DNA from: Dyella sp. ASV21
GTDB taxonomy: Bacteria > Pseudomonadota > Gammaproteobacteria > Xanthomonadales > Rhodanobacteraceae
Assembly: GCF_016428975.1 (NCBI RefSeq)
Contig: NZ_JAELTT010000013.1
Coordinates: 23,705-87,704 of the forward strand
DNA: 64,000 nucleotides
Direction: 5' to 3'
Position 1 is the stretch's first letter, and each line of letters begins with the position of its first letter. Below the pieces are notes generated by a model that was given only the letters and a program-made list of their open reading frames with translations, was not told where the DNA came from and searched no databases. Positions 27,587 to 36,281 of the stretch are shown piece by piece. A program made the position numbers and the translations under genes.

Positions 27587-28876
27587 ATGACCTTGTCCTC
27601 GGTTGCTTCCTATTACCGCGCCACGGCTACGGCCTACGATGCGTTCGAACCGCTGCAGGGCATCAATGATGCCAAGGTGGTGATTATCGGCGGCGGCTTT
27701 GCCGGTCTGCATACCGCGCTCGAGTTGGCAGAACAGGGCGTGCGCGATGTGGTCTTGCTGGAGCGCGAACAGGTTGGTTTCGGTGCCTCGGGTCGTAACG
27801 GTGGATTTGTGTTCGCTGGCTATTCGCTGGGTGAACAGGCGCTACTCGATCAGCGGGGCGCCGATCATGCGCGTGCGTTGTTTCAGTTGACCACCGAAGG
27901 CGTGCAGCGTATTCGCCACCTTGCCTCCCATTACAGCATCCCGTGCGACGTGGTGGACGAAGGCGTGATATGGGCCAACTGGTTTCGCGACCCAGCCGTG
28001 CTGCGCGGACGGCAGGCGCTTTTGGCTGAGCGTTATGGTGTAGCTTGGGATTGGTTGCCACAGGCGGCATTGCGTCAGCGTATTCATACCACGCGCTATT
28101 TCGATGGCCTTTACGAGCGCAACGCGCTGCATCTGCACCCACTCAATTTCGCCATTGGGCTGGCGCAGGCCGCCGCCGCGCAAGGTGTTGCCGTGCATGA
28201 GCAGTCCCGGGTTACACGGTTGCAGCGTGAGGGCGAGGGCTGGCTTGTGGAAACTGGCCAAGGCAGCATTCGCACCGAGCAGGTGGTGCTCGCCTGCGGG
28301 GGATATCTCGCAGGGCTGCGCAACGAAGTGGATCGCGCCATTTTGCCCATCGCCACTTACATCATGGTCACCGAGCCGTTGGGTGATCGTTTGCGCGCAT
28401 GCCTGGAAACGCGTTCGGCCGTCTATGACTCGCGCTTCGCTTTCGATTACTACCGCCCCCTGCCAGATACTCGCCTGCTATGGGGCGGGCGCATTTCGGT
28501 GCGCGACCGGTCGCCGGCATCGGTGCAAGCGCTGTTGCGCGACGACCTTGCCAAGGTATTTCCGCAGCTCAAGGGCGTGAAGATCGACTACGCATGGTCG
28601 GGCCTGATGAGCTATGCCCGCCACCAGATGCCGCAGATCGGCAGTAGTGGCGATGGCCTGTGGTGGGCACAGGCCTTTGGCGGCCATGGCCTGGCCCCCA
28701 CCTGTGCGGCGGGTAGCGTGCTTGCGGCGGCCATAGCGCAAGGTGATCAGCGTTGGCGACAGTTTGCCGACTACGGCCTCGATCGCACCTATCGCCCCTT
28801 CGGCTACCTGGGCGCGCAGGCAAGCTATTGGTGGCAACAGGGCAAGGACTGGTTCAAGACGAGGTTGGAAGGATGA
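27587..28876 (+). CDS. FAD-dependent oxidoreductase (DAO family, gamma-glutamylputrescine oxidase-like)
   Basis: A 429-residue flavoprotein. The FAD-binding Rossmann motif [19 protein letters not shown] is at about residues 29-47, followed by [15 protein letters not shown], the characteristic second motif of the PuuB/OrdL branch of D-amino-acid oxidase-like enzymes. A C-terminal FAD contact [16 protein letters not shown] is visible. It probably oxidises a primary or secondary amine, but the substrate cannot be named. The start was set to the ATG at 27587 because upstream residues lack similarity. Its stop overlaps the csaA start (ATGA). Confidence 0.85.
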   Translation: MTLSSVASYYRATATAYDAFEPLQGINDAKVVIIGGGFAGLHTALELAEQGVRDVVLLEREQVGFGASGRNGGFVFAGYSLGEQALLDQRGADHARALFQLTTEGVQRIRHLASHYSIPCDVVDEGVIWANWFRDPAVLRGRQALLAERYGVAWDWLPQAALRQRIHTTRYFDGLYERNALHLHPLNFAIGLAQAAAAQGVAVHEQSRVTRLQREGEGWLVETGQGSIRTEQVVLACGGYLAGLRNEVDRAILPIATYIMVTEPLGDRLRACLETRSAVYDSRFAFDYYRPLPDTRLLWGGRISVRDRSPASVQALLRDDLAKVFPQLKGVKIDYAWSGLMSYARHQMPQIGSSGDGLWWAQAFGGHGLAPTCAAGSVLAAAIAQGDQRWRQFADYGLDRTYRPFGYLGAQASYWWQQGKDWFKTRLEG

Positions 28877-29217
28877 GCGATTCCGTAGCCCCCATCACAT
28901 GGGATGACTTTGAAAAGGTATTGATCGTGGTGGGCACGGTGACACGCGTGGAGCCTTTTCCGGAAGCCCGTAAGCCGGCCTGGAAGGTATGGGTAGACTT
29001 TGGACCTTACGGCGAAAAGAAGACCAGTGCGCAGATCGCCAAGCTCTATCGGGTAGAGGATCTGCTCGGGCGCCAGATCGTGGGCGTGCTTAATTTTCCC
29101 GAGAAGCAGATCGGCCCTTTCCGCTCGCAGTTTCTGCTTACCGGCTTTCCAACCGACGATGGCGTGGTGCTCACCGCCGTGGAGCGTCCCGTGCCCAATG
29201 GCACCCGCCTGGCCTGA
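28873..29217 (+). CDS. csaA: tRNA-binding protein CsaA
   Basis: A 114-residue single-domain OB-fold protein. [36 protein letters not shown] and [19 protein letters not shown] are the CsaA / EMAP-II-like tRNA-binding pattern. CsaA is a dimer with tRNA-binding and chaperone-like activity in other bacteria. The ATG overlaps the upstream oxidoreductase stop by 4 bases, so they are co-translated. Confidence 0.9.
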   Translation: MSDSVAPITWDDFEKVLIVVGTVTRVEPFPEARKPAWKVWVDFGPYGEKKTSAQIAKLYRVEDLLGRQIVGVLNFPEKQIGPFRSQFLLTGFPTDDGVVLTAVERPVPNGTRLA

Positions 29218-29350
29218 TCAGCGCGCAGCGCGTGCCGCGGTTGCGGGCGCGCTGTGGCGCTGGATGAGCATGGGCAGTGCGGCGGCGAACAGGCCGCTTC
29301 AAATGAGCCAGTCAATATCGGCAGGGCGAAGGCCTGATGATGCGCAGACG

Positions 29351-29424
29351 GTGGACCCCCGCATTCGCGGGGATCACGTCTCCATAGCGCAGATGATTCG
29401 TCATTCCTGCGGATGCAGGAATCC
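29351..29424. repeat. Inverted pair of REP-like palindromes
   Basis: The second element, CGTCATTCCTGC-GGAT-GCAGGAATCC (stem 29403-29422), and the first, read in reverse complement as CGTGATCCCCGC-GAAT-GCGGGGGTCC, are the same element in opposite orientation. They lie in the gap between the converging csaA and pirin genes. Related elements occur at 36248-36273 and 51501-51586. Confidence 0.75.
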
Positions 29425-29462
29425 AACGACCGTCTGGGGCTTTCCTCGCGTGGTGCCGACCA

Positions 29463-30164
29463 TTACGGCTCGGCATCCACCAGCACCAGCTCCGCATCTT
29501 CGAGCGCGGTGACCTTGATGCTCGCTTCGTTACGGATGGCGGCGCCATCGCGTGTGTCGATTTCCACGCCATTTACGGACACCTTGCCCTTGGATGGTAC
29601 GAGATAAGCGAAGCGATGCGGACCCAGGTCGTACTCGGCCGATTCTCCGGCCTTAAGGGAGGCGCCCAGGACGCGCGCGCTTGCACGCAAGGGCAAGGCA
29701 TCGGCGTCTTCCTTGAAGCCACTGGCCAGTGCCACGAAGCGGCCCGAGCGATCGCCTTCCGGGAACGGTTTGGTGCCCCACGACGGCGGGTTGCCCTGCT
29801 GATTCGGGATAATCCAGATCTGGAAGATCCGCGTGGTGCCTGGCTCCAGGTTGTATTCGGCATGGGTGATGCCCGTGCCCGCGCTCATTACCTGCACGTC
29901 GCCCGCCACGGTGCGCCCTTTGTTGCCCAGGTTGTCCTGGTGGGTGATGGCGCCTTCGCGCACGTAGGTAATGATCTCCATGTCGCCATGCGGATGCGGG
30001 GGAAAGCCCGTCTGCGGTGCGATGGTGTCGTCGTTCCACACGCGCAGCGAACCCCAGCCCATGCGGGCGCCGTCGTGGTAGTTGGCAAAGGAGAAGTGGT
30101 GCTTGGCGTCGAGCCAACCGTGGTTGGCACCACCCAGCGAAGCAAAGGGACGACGTTCGATCAT
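29463..30164 (-). CDS. Pirin family protein
   Basis: A 233-residue bicupin. The N-terminal cupin shows the pirin metal ligands FPPHPHGDMEIITYV and GTGITHAEYN; GWGSLRVWNDD is also typical. Bacterial pirins bind iron and some have quercetin 2,3-dioxygenase activity. The start MIERRPF at 30164 has AAGGAG at good spacing on the minus strand; the open frame extends 23 residues further without support. Regulation is not visible. Confidence 0.92.
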   Translation of the reverse strand: MIERRPFASLGGANHGWLDAKHHFSFANYHDGARMGWGSLRVWNDDTIAPQTGFPPHPHGDMEIITYVREGAITHQDNLGNKGRTVAGDVQVMSAGTGITHAEYNLEPGTTRIFQIWIIPNQQGNPPSWGTKPFPEGDRSGRFVALASGFKEDADALPLRASARVLGASLKAGESAEYDLGPHRFAYLVPSKGKVSVNGVEIDTRDGAAIRNEASIKVTALEDAELVLVDAEP

Positions 30165-30388
30165 GGTGCTCTCCTTGAATGGGGTACGCCGTTTGGCGCC
30201 TGACACCAATGTAAGGGAGCGCGCCGGATTCACCAGCCGCCATGGAACGAACGGACTGTTGCGCCAGCGTCGCTGATGGGCACCAGGGTCTGGGATGGCT
30301 AGCGATAGGGTTGTGAACGCCCCGGGGCGGCTTCCAGCTCCGGCGGGCGAGTAAGGGCGCCTTTTTGTAAAAAAATCTTCCCAGACTC

Positions 30389-30416
30389 TTCACAAATGCC
30401 AATCTTCTGCTATTAT
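30389..30416 (+). promoter_or_regulatory. Promoter of tRNA-Gly
   Basis: TTCACA (30389-30394) and TATTAT (30411-30416) are separated by 16 bp, with the mature tRNA starting 14 bases downstream of the -10. Confidence 0.75.
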
Positions 30417-30429
30417 TTCTTGCTCCAGC

Positions 30430-30505
<76 letters not shown>

Positions 30506-30535
30506 AATTCCATGTACGAACCCAACGTCGTACAT

Positions 30536-30564
30536 AAAAAAAAGAGGCTTCGGCCTCTTTTTTT
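30536..30564. terminator. Terminator with UUCG tetraloop
   Basis: AAAAAAA-GAGGC-TTCG-GCCTC-TTTTTTT: a short stem capped by the stable cUUCGg loop, A and T runs on either side, 31 bases after the tRNA. It can also terminate the convergent cycA gene. Confidence 0.92.
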
Positions 30565-30633
30565 ATGCGTGCGGTTTGCCGGCCGGCGCTTGCGCCCCGG
30601 TTGCGCCGCGTGGCGCAACCGGGGCGTTCGCTC

Positions 30634-32046
30634 TCAATGCGTATGTTCGCGGTGCTTGATGGCTTGCTTACGATAGAACGGGTAGCAGATCGCCAGCGCC
30701 ACGAACCAGATCGGCGTGTAGATCAAGCCGGCCAAGGTGTCTTCCTTCTGCGCGAACACCCACAGCACAAAGGCGAAGAACGCCAGCACCAGCCAACACA
30801 AGAGCACGCCGCCGGGCATCTTGAAGATCGAGCGGCTGTGACGCTCCGGGTGGAGCTTCCGGTAGCGCATATAGGCAATCATGATCAGCGACCACACGAA
30901 GATGAAGCAGATGCTGGAGATCGTGGTGACAATGGTGAATGCCTTCATGATGTCGCCTTCCTGATAGAGCAGGAATACGCCGATGAAGAGCAGCGCGCAG
31001 GAATAGGCCAGGCCGTTGGCAGGCACGTTGTTGCTGCTGAGCTTGGCGAACGGGCGCGGGCCCAGCTTGCCGGCCGAGAGGCCGTAAAGCATGCGACCGG
31101 TGGAATAGATGCCGCTGTTGGCCGAGGATGTGGCCGAGGTCAGCACCACGAAGTTGATCAGGGTTGCCGCGATCGGAACGCCGATAAGCATGAACAGGTT
31201 TACGAACGGACTCTTGTCCGGCGCCACCTGGCTCCACGGCGTAACCGTCATGATCACCAGCAGCGCCAGGATGTAGAACACGATCACGCGGATGGGGATG
31301 GAGTTGATCGCCTTGGGCAGGGTGCGCTCGGGGTCCTTGGTCTCGGCCGAGGCCGTGCCCACCAGCTCGATGCCAACGAAGGCGAATACCGCAATCTGGA
31401 ATGCCGCCATAAAGCCGGCCCCGCCATGCGGGAACCAGCCGCCCTGGGTCCACAGATTGGACACCGCGGCCTTGGCGCCGGAGGGCGAGGTAAAGCCCAT
31501 CCCGATGAGCACCAGGCCGATGGCGATCAATGAAACGATGGCGACGATCTTGATGAGGGCAAACCAGAACTCCAGCTCGCCGAACAGTTTCACCGTCAGC
31601 AAATTGAGGCCCAGCAGAAGGGAAATACAGAACGTGCCGGGCAACCACAGTGGCACGGCGGGCGCCCAGAACTGGATGTAACCAGTGATGGCCACCACGT
31701 CGGCAATGCCCGTGACCACCCAGCAGAACCAGTAAGTCCAGCCGGTAAAGAAGCCCGCGCAAGGGCCTAGCAGGTCGTAGTTGAAGTCGACGAACGATTT
31801 GTAGTTCAGGTTGGAGAGCAGCAGCTCGCCCATTGCACGCATCATGAAAAACAGCACGCTGCCGATGATGGCGTAGGCAAAGATCACGGAGGGACCCGCC
31901 AGGCTGATGGTCTTGCCCGAGCCCATGAACAAACCGGTGCCGATGGCGCCACCGATAGCGATCAATTGCAGATGGCGGTTGTGCAGGTTGCGCTGCAGGT
32001 GATGTTCGGCGCCGGCGGGTGCGGCGGTGGGTTCGTGGTTCTGCAT
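30634..32046 (-). CDS. cycA: D-serine/D-alanine/glycine transporter-type amino acid permease
   Basis: A 470-residue APC-family permease with twelve membrane segments, the same length as E. coli CycA when the start at 32046 (MQNHEPTAAP) is used; an upstream ATG at 32085 would add 13 residues. LQLIAIGGAIGTGLFMGSGK opens helix 1, and GWTYWFCWVVTGIADVVAI and FVGIELVGTASAETKDPERT match CycA closely. It imports small neutral amino acids by proton symport across the inner membrane. It converges on tRNA-Gly and shares its terminator. Confidence 0.88.
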   Translation of the reverse strand: MQNHEPTAAPAGAEHHLQRNLHNRHLQLIAIGGAIGTGLFMGSGKTISLAGPSVIFAYAIIGSVLFFMMRAMGELLLSNLNYKSFVDFNYDLLGPCAGFFTGWTYWFCWVVTGIADVVAITGYIQFWAPAVPLWLPGTFCISLLLGLNLLTVKLFGELEFWFALIKIVAIVSLIAIGLVLIGMGFTSPSGAKAAVSNLWTQGGWFPHGGAGFMAAFQIAVFAFVGIELVGTASAETKDPERTLPKAINSIPIRVIVFYILALLVIMTVTPWSQVAPDKSPFVNLFMLIGVPIAATLINFVVLTSATSSANSGIYSTGRMLYGLSAGKLGPRPFAKLSSNNVPANGLAYSCALLFIGVFLLYQEGDIMKAFTIVTTISSICFIFVWSLIMIAYMRYRKLHPERHSRSIFKMPGGVLLCWLVLAFFAFVLWVFAQKEDTLAGLIYTPIWFVALAICYPFYRKQAIKHREHTH

Positions 32047-32130
32047 CGGCGACACGATCCTTGGGGCAACGGGCGAAGCAGCCATCCTAAAGGATTCCCG
32101 CCCGTGCGTGCGGAGCGCTCCGGGGCACTC

Positions 32131-32874
32131 TTAGGCGGCGTCGTGGAAGAGGACGCCAAGCGCGTAACGTCGCCCGCCCAGCAGCCGGCTCACGCCGTGG
32201 CGCATGGTTACCCGGTACGGGCCGCGCGTGCCTTTGGCCGGCCGGTGCTGGACGGCGAAGACCACGCCATCCCCCTGGCGTAGCGGCACCACCTCGACGC
32301 GCGATTGCATGCGCGGACGTTGCTCGGTGAGCACAAACTCGCCACCGCTGAAATCCGCGCCGGGTTCGGACAGCAGGATCACCGCCTGCAGCGGAAATAC
32401 GTGCTCGCCATAGAGATCCTGGTGCAGGCAGTTGTAGTCGCCCGCACCGTATTGAAGCAGCAGCGGGGTAGGGCGCCGCTGGCCGGCCTCATGACAGCGC
32501 GTGAGGAAATTCGCATGCACCGCTGGATAGCGAACATCGATGCCCAGGCTCGCATTCCAGTCGTTGGCTACGGTTGCCAGGTGGGGGTAGAGCGTGTCGC
32601 GCAGGGCTTGCACGGGAGCGGGCAGGGGGTAGCGAAAATACTGGTACTCGCCGAGGCCGAAGCCGTGTCGCGCCATCACCACGCGACTGCGGTAAAGCGT
32701 GTCGTTGCCATAGTCGTTAGCCAGGTCGCGACAGGCCTGTGCTCCCAGCAGGCCCGGAATGATGGCGTAGCCGTATGCGTCAAGGTGCTTGCGGACACCT
32801 GCCCAGTCAAGCGCGTCCACGCGCGTGGCAGCGATGGGGTCTTGCGGGGCGGCGTGGCGTGCGAGCATGCGCAT
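32131..32874 (-). CDS. 2OG-Fe(II) oxygenase superfamily protein
   Basis: A 247-residue double-stranded beta-helix protein. The iron site H-x-D is in NCLHQDLYGEHVFPLQ, the distal histidine in VTMRHGVSRL, and the 2-oxoglutarate-binding arginine probably just after it (GGRRYALGVLFHD). The N-terminus YGYAIIPGLLGAQACRDLA is typical of hydroxylases. It probably hydroxylates a protein or small molecule, but the substrate is unknown. It is upstream of cycA on the same strand, 85 bp away. Confidence 0.85.
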   Translation of the reverse strand: MRMLARHAAPQDPIAATRVDALDWAGVRKHLDAYGYAIIPGLLGAQACRDLANDYGNDTLYRSRVVMARHGFGLGEYQYFRYPLPAPVQALRDTLYPHLATVANDWNASLGIDVRYPAVHANFLTRCHEAGQRRPTPLLLQYGAGDYNCLHQDLYGEHVFPLQAVILLSEPGADFSGGEFVLTEQRPRMQSRVEVVPLRQGDGVVFAVQHRPAKGTRGPYRVTMRHGVSRLLGGRRYALGVLFHDAA

Positions 32875-32957
32875 GAAGTCCTGGGGCGGGGACGTCAGGC
32901 TAGTGTTCGGCTCCGTTCACGACACTCCGTTTCTTGCGGTCACGTCGACCGCAGGCG

Positions 32958-33503
32958 TCACCAGACCAGGTCGTCAGGCACCTTGAACTGGTCCTGGTCG
33001 TAGAAATCATCGCTCTCGCCCGCCGATGCGCCATCCGTTGCCTTGCCGTGATCGAGCACGATGGCCGATGCGTCGCGTTCGCGGATCTTCGCGGCCGCCA
33101 CACGCGGCAACAGCTCGTAGTGGTCGCCCGAGCGCACGATCACCAGCGCGCCCTTGGCCAACTGCGCGCGCAGCGTTTCGTTCACCAGGATGCTGTGGAT
33201 GGCCTCGCCGTCGGTGAAGCGGTAGCTTATTTCACCCTCGCGCTTGACCTTGTTGGTCTCGATGATCTGGCGCACTTGCGCAGCGATCTCACGCGCCTGG
33301 GCCTGGGCGTTGCGCTCGGCGGCGAGGGCGCGATCACGCTCCGCCTTCTCCGCCTGCAGGCGCTGGGCGTCAATTGTGGCCTCGGGCGCCGCCGTGGGCG
33401 CCTTGCCTTGGCGCTGCTTCGCCTGATCGCGTGCGATCTGGTCCACCTTGCCCTTCTTGGCAAGGCCGGCTTTGAGGAGTTGTTCCTGGAGGGGGTTGCG
33501 CAT
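32958..33503 (-). CDS. DUF2058 family protein (YaiL-like)
   Basis: A 181-residue soluble protein. NPLQEQLLKAGLAKKGKVDQ, a highly charged alanine/arginine-rich coiled-coil stretch, then YRFTDGEAIHSILVNETLRAQLAKGALVIV are the DUF2058 signature. The family (E. coli YaiL) is associated with nucleoprotein/polynucleotide functions, but no mechanism is established. The start MRNPLQEQ at 33503 matches the family; the longer frame to 33806 runs through the divergent promoter region and is rejected. Confidence 0.87.
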   Translation of the reverse strand: MRNPLQEQLLKAGLAKKGKVDQIARDQAKQRQGKAPTAAPEATIDAQRLQAEKAERDRALAAERNAQAQAREIAAQVRQIIETNKVKREGEISYRFTDGEAIHSILVNETLRAQLAKGALVIVRSGDHYELLPRVAAAKIRERDASAIVLDHGKATDGASAGESDDFYDQDQFKVPDDLVW

Positions 33504-33644
33504 GACGGGCACTATCGGGATGGAAGCGTGGTTTCCGATTGTAGCGCGCGTTCTTGCTTCATCCGGTGCGTCACTCGCCGGGCCATGGGGCGGGCATGGC
33601 ATGATGGGGCGCCAGGGCGTGAGGCCCGCGGAAAGGGATGCCCC

Positions 33645-34028
33645 GTGATTCCTCGTTTCTCCGAGCACTCGGCCAACGAACGCACCTACCTGGCCTGGGT
33701 ACGCACCGCGATTTCGGTGATGGCGTTCGGCTTTCTGCTGGAACGGTTCGACATCTTTCTGCTCTTCACCTCCCGTGCGGCCGAAAGAGCCGTCTCGGGC
33801 TTGCATACGCTGGCGTCGCAGTGGCTGGGCCTGGGGTTGTTGCTGGTGGGGGCACTGATGATCGTCGGTGCTACCTTGCGTTTCTACCGTAACCGCAAGG
33901 CCATCGAGGCGGCAGATACTTCGATCTATGGTGATTCGTGGCTGGCCCGCGCCATGGCGGTGTCACTGGTGCTTATGGCGGTTTTCCTGGTGGGTTACGT
34001 AGCAAGGCAGATCGCGGCGCTAAGCTGA
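33645..34028 (+). CDS. DUF202 family membrane protein
   Basis: A 127-residue protein with the DUF202 (YidH-type) signature NERTYLAWVRTAISVMAFGFLLERFD and three membrane segments (helix 1 around residues 18-35, then GLGLLLVGALMIVGATL and AMAVSLVLMAVFLVGYVA). The start is GTG at 33645 with AAAGGGA ahead. Function is unknown; related domains occur in the VTC polyphosphate complex. It is divergent from the DUF2058 gene. Confidence 0.87.
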   Translation: MIPRFSEHSANERTYLAWVRTAISVMAFGFLLERFDIFLLFTSRAAERAVSGLHTLASQWLGLGLLLVGALMIVGATLRFYRNRKAIEAADTSIYGDSWLARAMAVSLVLMAVFLVGYVARQIAALS

Positions 34029-34136
34029 GGTGCCGTCGAGACATGGCCTGCACAAGAACCGGATATCGAGCTTGATGGGCTCTCGCTAACGTTCGCGCTT
34101 CATGACGGAAAGCGCTGGACAAGCGGAGCAATGGGA

Positions 34137-34901
34137 ATGAAACAACTCAAGGACAAGGTTGCCATCGTCACGGGTGCAAGCTCGGGCATTGGCTATGAAG
34201 CGGCAAAACTATTCGCCCGAGAAGGCGCTGGCGTCGTGGTCTGCGCACGCAGGGCCGCCCAGCTCAACGCCTTGGTCGCGGAGATTGCAGGCGCTGGTGG
34301 CCGGGCGGTGGCGGTCGCCGGCGATGTGACCGACGAAGCGTTGTCGGCGCGATTGGTAGAGGCTGCACTCGACGTTTTCGGTGGGCTGGATATTGCGTTC
34401 AACAACGCGGGCATGACGGGGCATGCTTGTCCCATGGATGAACTGTCGATCGAAGACTGGCGGCGCACGTTGGACGTCAACTTGACGGCGGCGTTCCTGG
34501 GCGCCAAGCACCAAGTTCCCGCCATGCTCGCACGCGGTGGCGGCTCGTTGATTTTTACTTCCACGTTCGTGGGGCACGTTGTGGGTTTTCCGGGCATGGC
34601 TGCGTACGCGGCAAGCAAGGCTGGGCTGGTCGGCCTGTGCAGGGTCATCGCAGCGGAGTACGGCGCGCGGGGTATTCGCGCCAACGCACTTTTGCCGGGT
34701 GGTACGGATACGCCGATGGGGCGCTCGGTGGCCAATACGCCGGAGGCGCTGACGTTCGTGCAGAACCTGCATGCGTTGAAGCGTCTGGCGCAGCCGGCAG
34801 AAATCGCCCGGTCGGCCTTGTTCTTGGCCTCGGATGCATCGAGCTTCATGACGGGAGCGGCCATGGTCGTAGACGGTGGGGTATCCATCTCGCGTACGTA
34901 A
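34137..34901 (+). CDS. SDR family NAD(P)-dependent oxidoreductase
   Basis: A 254-residue classical short-chain dehydrogenase. The cofactor motif VAIVTGASSGIGYEAA is at the N-terminus, NNAG follows in IAFNNAGMTGH, and the catalytic region is SLIFTSTF...AAYAASKAGL (Tyr-x3-Lys). ATG at 34137 has GGAG 8 bases ahead; an ATG 6 bases upstream is too close to that site. The substrate is unknown. It ends at a bidirectional hairpin against fadA. Confidence 0.88.
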   Translation: MKQLKDKVAIVTGASSGIGYEAAKLFAREGAGVVVCARRAAQLNALVAEIAGAGGRAVAVAGDVTDEALSARLVEAALDVFGGLDIAFNNAGMTGHACPMDELSIEDWRRTLDVNLTAAFLGAKHQVPAMLARGGGSLIFTSTFVGHVVGFPGMAAYAASKAGLVGLCRVIAAEYGARGIRANALLPGGTDTPMGRSVANTPEALTFVQNLHALKRLAQPAEIARSALFLASDASSFMTGAAMVVDGGVSISRT

Positions 34902-34930
34902 GGGTGGCGGCTGCCGCACGCCGAAACGGA

Positions 34931-34958
34931 AACGGCGCCGTATCGCTACGGCGCCGTT
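34931..34958. terminator. Bidirectional hairpin between SDR and fadA
   Basis: AACGGCGCCGTA-TCGC-TACGGCGCCGTT, a perfect 12-bp stem in the gap between convergent genes. The T tail is short (TTCTC). Confidence 0.75.
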
Positions 34959-34983
34959 CTCACATCCAGCGTGATGGTTGCGA

Positions 34984-36192
34984 TCAGAGCGCTTCGAACA
35001 CGCCCGCCGCGCCCATGCCGGTGCCGATGCACATGGTCACCATGCCGTACTTCTGCTTGCGGCGGCGCATGCCATGCAGCAGCGTGGCGGCACGGATGGC
35101 GCCGGTGGCGCCCAGCGGGTGACCCAGGGCGATGGCGCCGCCCAGCGGGTTGACCTTGGACGGGTCCAGGCCGAGGTCACCGATCACGGCCAGGGCCTGC
35201 GCGGCGAAGGCTTCGTTGAGCTCGATCCAGTCCAACTGGTCTTGCGTCAGGCCGACCTGCTTGAGCGCCTTCGGAATCGCTTCCTTGGGGCCAATGCCCA
35301 TGATTTCAGGCTTCACACCCGCCACCGAGTAACCGACGAAGCGGCCGATCGGGGTGAGGTTGAACTCCTTGATGGCCTTTTCGCTGGCCAGCAGCAGGGC
35401 GCCGGCGCCGTCGGACATCTGCGAGGAATTGCCGGCGGTCACGCTGCCGCCGAACTTGTCATTACGGAACACCGTGCGGAGCTTGCCGAGCACCTCCATG
35501 GTGGTGCCTGCGCGCGGGCCTTCGTCGGTATCGATCAGGCGGCTGTCGGTCTTGATGCCGCGGGTGACGAGGTCGGGGTAGTGGTCATCCAATTGGAACG
35601 GGGTGATCTCGTCCTTGAACTCGCCACCGGCGATGGCGGCCAGCGCGCGGCGATGGCTTTCAACGGCGAAGGCGTCCTGCTGCTCGCGGGTCACCTTCCA
35701 CTGCTCGGCCACCTTCTCGGCGGTGATACCCATGCCGTAGGCGATAGCCACGTCTTCCTTGTTGGCGAAGATGGCGGGGTTCATGGCCACCTTGTGGCCC
35801 ATCATCGGCACCATGCTCATGCTCTCGGTGCCGGCCGCGATCATCAGATCGGCCACACCGAGCTGGATGCGATCGGCGGCCATGGCAATGGCCTGTACGC
35901 CGGAGGAGCAGAAGCGGTTGATGGTGACGCCCGGCACGGTATACGGCAGGCCGGCGAGCAGCGCGCCGATGCGCGCCACGTTCATGCCTTGCTCGGCTTC
36001 GGGCATGGCGCAGCCGACGATCACGTCTTCGATGCGATGCGGATCGATGCCCGGCGCCTGCGCCATGACGGCGCGGATCACGTGGGCGAGCATGTCGTCC
36101 GGACGGGTGTTGCGGAATACGCCGCGCGGCGCCTTGCCGACCGGCGTGCGGGTGGCGGCGACGATGTAGGCGTCTTGCACTTGCTTGGTCAT
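34984..36192 (-). CDS. fadA: Acetyl-CoA C-acyltransferase (thiolase)
   Basis: A 402-residue thiolase that cleaves 3-ketoacyl-CoA in the last step of beta-oxidation. The nucleophilic cysteine is in NRFCSSGVQ (about residue 90), the active-site histidine in GGAIALGHPLGATG, and the second cysteine in VTMCIGTGMGAAG. The start MTKQVQDAYIVAATRTPVGK at 36192 has GGAG 7 bases ahead. It lies downstream of the multifunctional protein gene in the PsrA-controlled operon, with a REP-like element in the 89-bp gap. Confidence 0.94.
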   Translation of the reverse strand: MTKQVQDAYIVAATRTPVGKAPRGVFRNTRPDDMLAHVIRAVMAQAPGIDPHRIEDVIVGCAMPEAEQGMNVARIGALLAGLPYTVPGVTINRFCSSGVQAIAMAADRIQLGVADLMIAAGTESMSMVPMMGHKVAMNPAIFANKEDVAIAYGMGITAEKVAEQWKVTREQQDAFAVESHRRALAAIAGGEFKDEITPFQLDDHYPDLVTRGIKTDSRLIDTDEGPRAGTTMEVLGKLRTVFRNDKFGGSVTAGNSSQMSDGAGALLLASEKAIKEFNLTPIGRFVGYSVAGVKPEIMGIGPKEAIPKALKQVGLTQDQLDWIELNEAFAAQALAVIGDLGLDPSKVNPLGGAIALGHPLGATGAIRAATLLHGMRRRKQKYGMVTMCIGTGMGAAGVFEAL

Positions 36193-36247
36193 GGTTTTGC
36201 TCCGTGGCGTCGCGCTCATCAGCGGCGACGCGTCTTGGTTTTTGATC

Positions 36248-36273
36248 GTCATGCCTGCTTGCGCAGGGACGAC
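36248..36273. repeat. REP-like palindrome between fadB and fadA
   Basis: GTCATGCCTGC-TTGC-GCAGGGACGAC resembles one REP of the type at 29403 and 51501, here single and degenerate. Confidence 0.6.
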
Positions 36274-36281
36274 GAGCCTCA

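Noticed and set aside
29341..29424. Possible CRISPR-like repeat
   Set aside because: Only two inverted palindromes with no regular spacers; they match REP elements instead.
32934..33644. Upstream extension of the DUF202 frame covering the DUF2058 gene
   Set aside because: It is antisense to a clear DUF2058 gene, and the DUF202 similarity begins only at the GTG at 33645 with its own ribosome-binding site.
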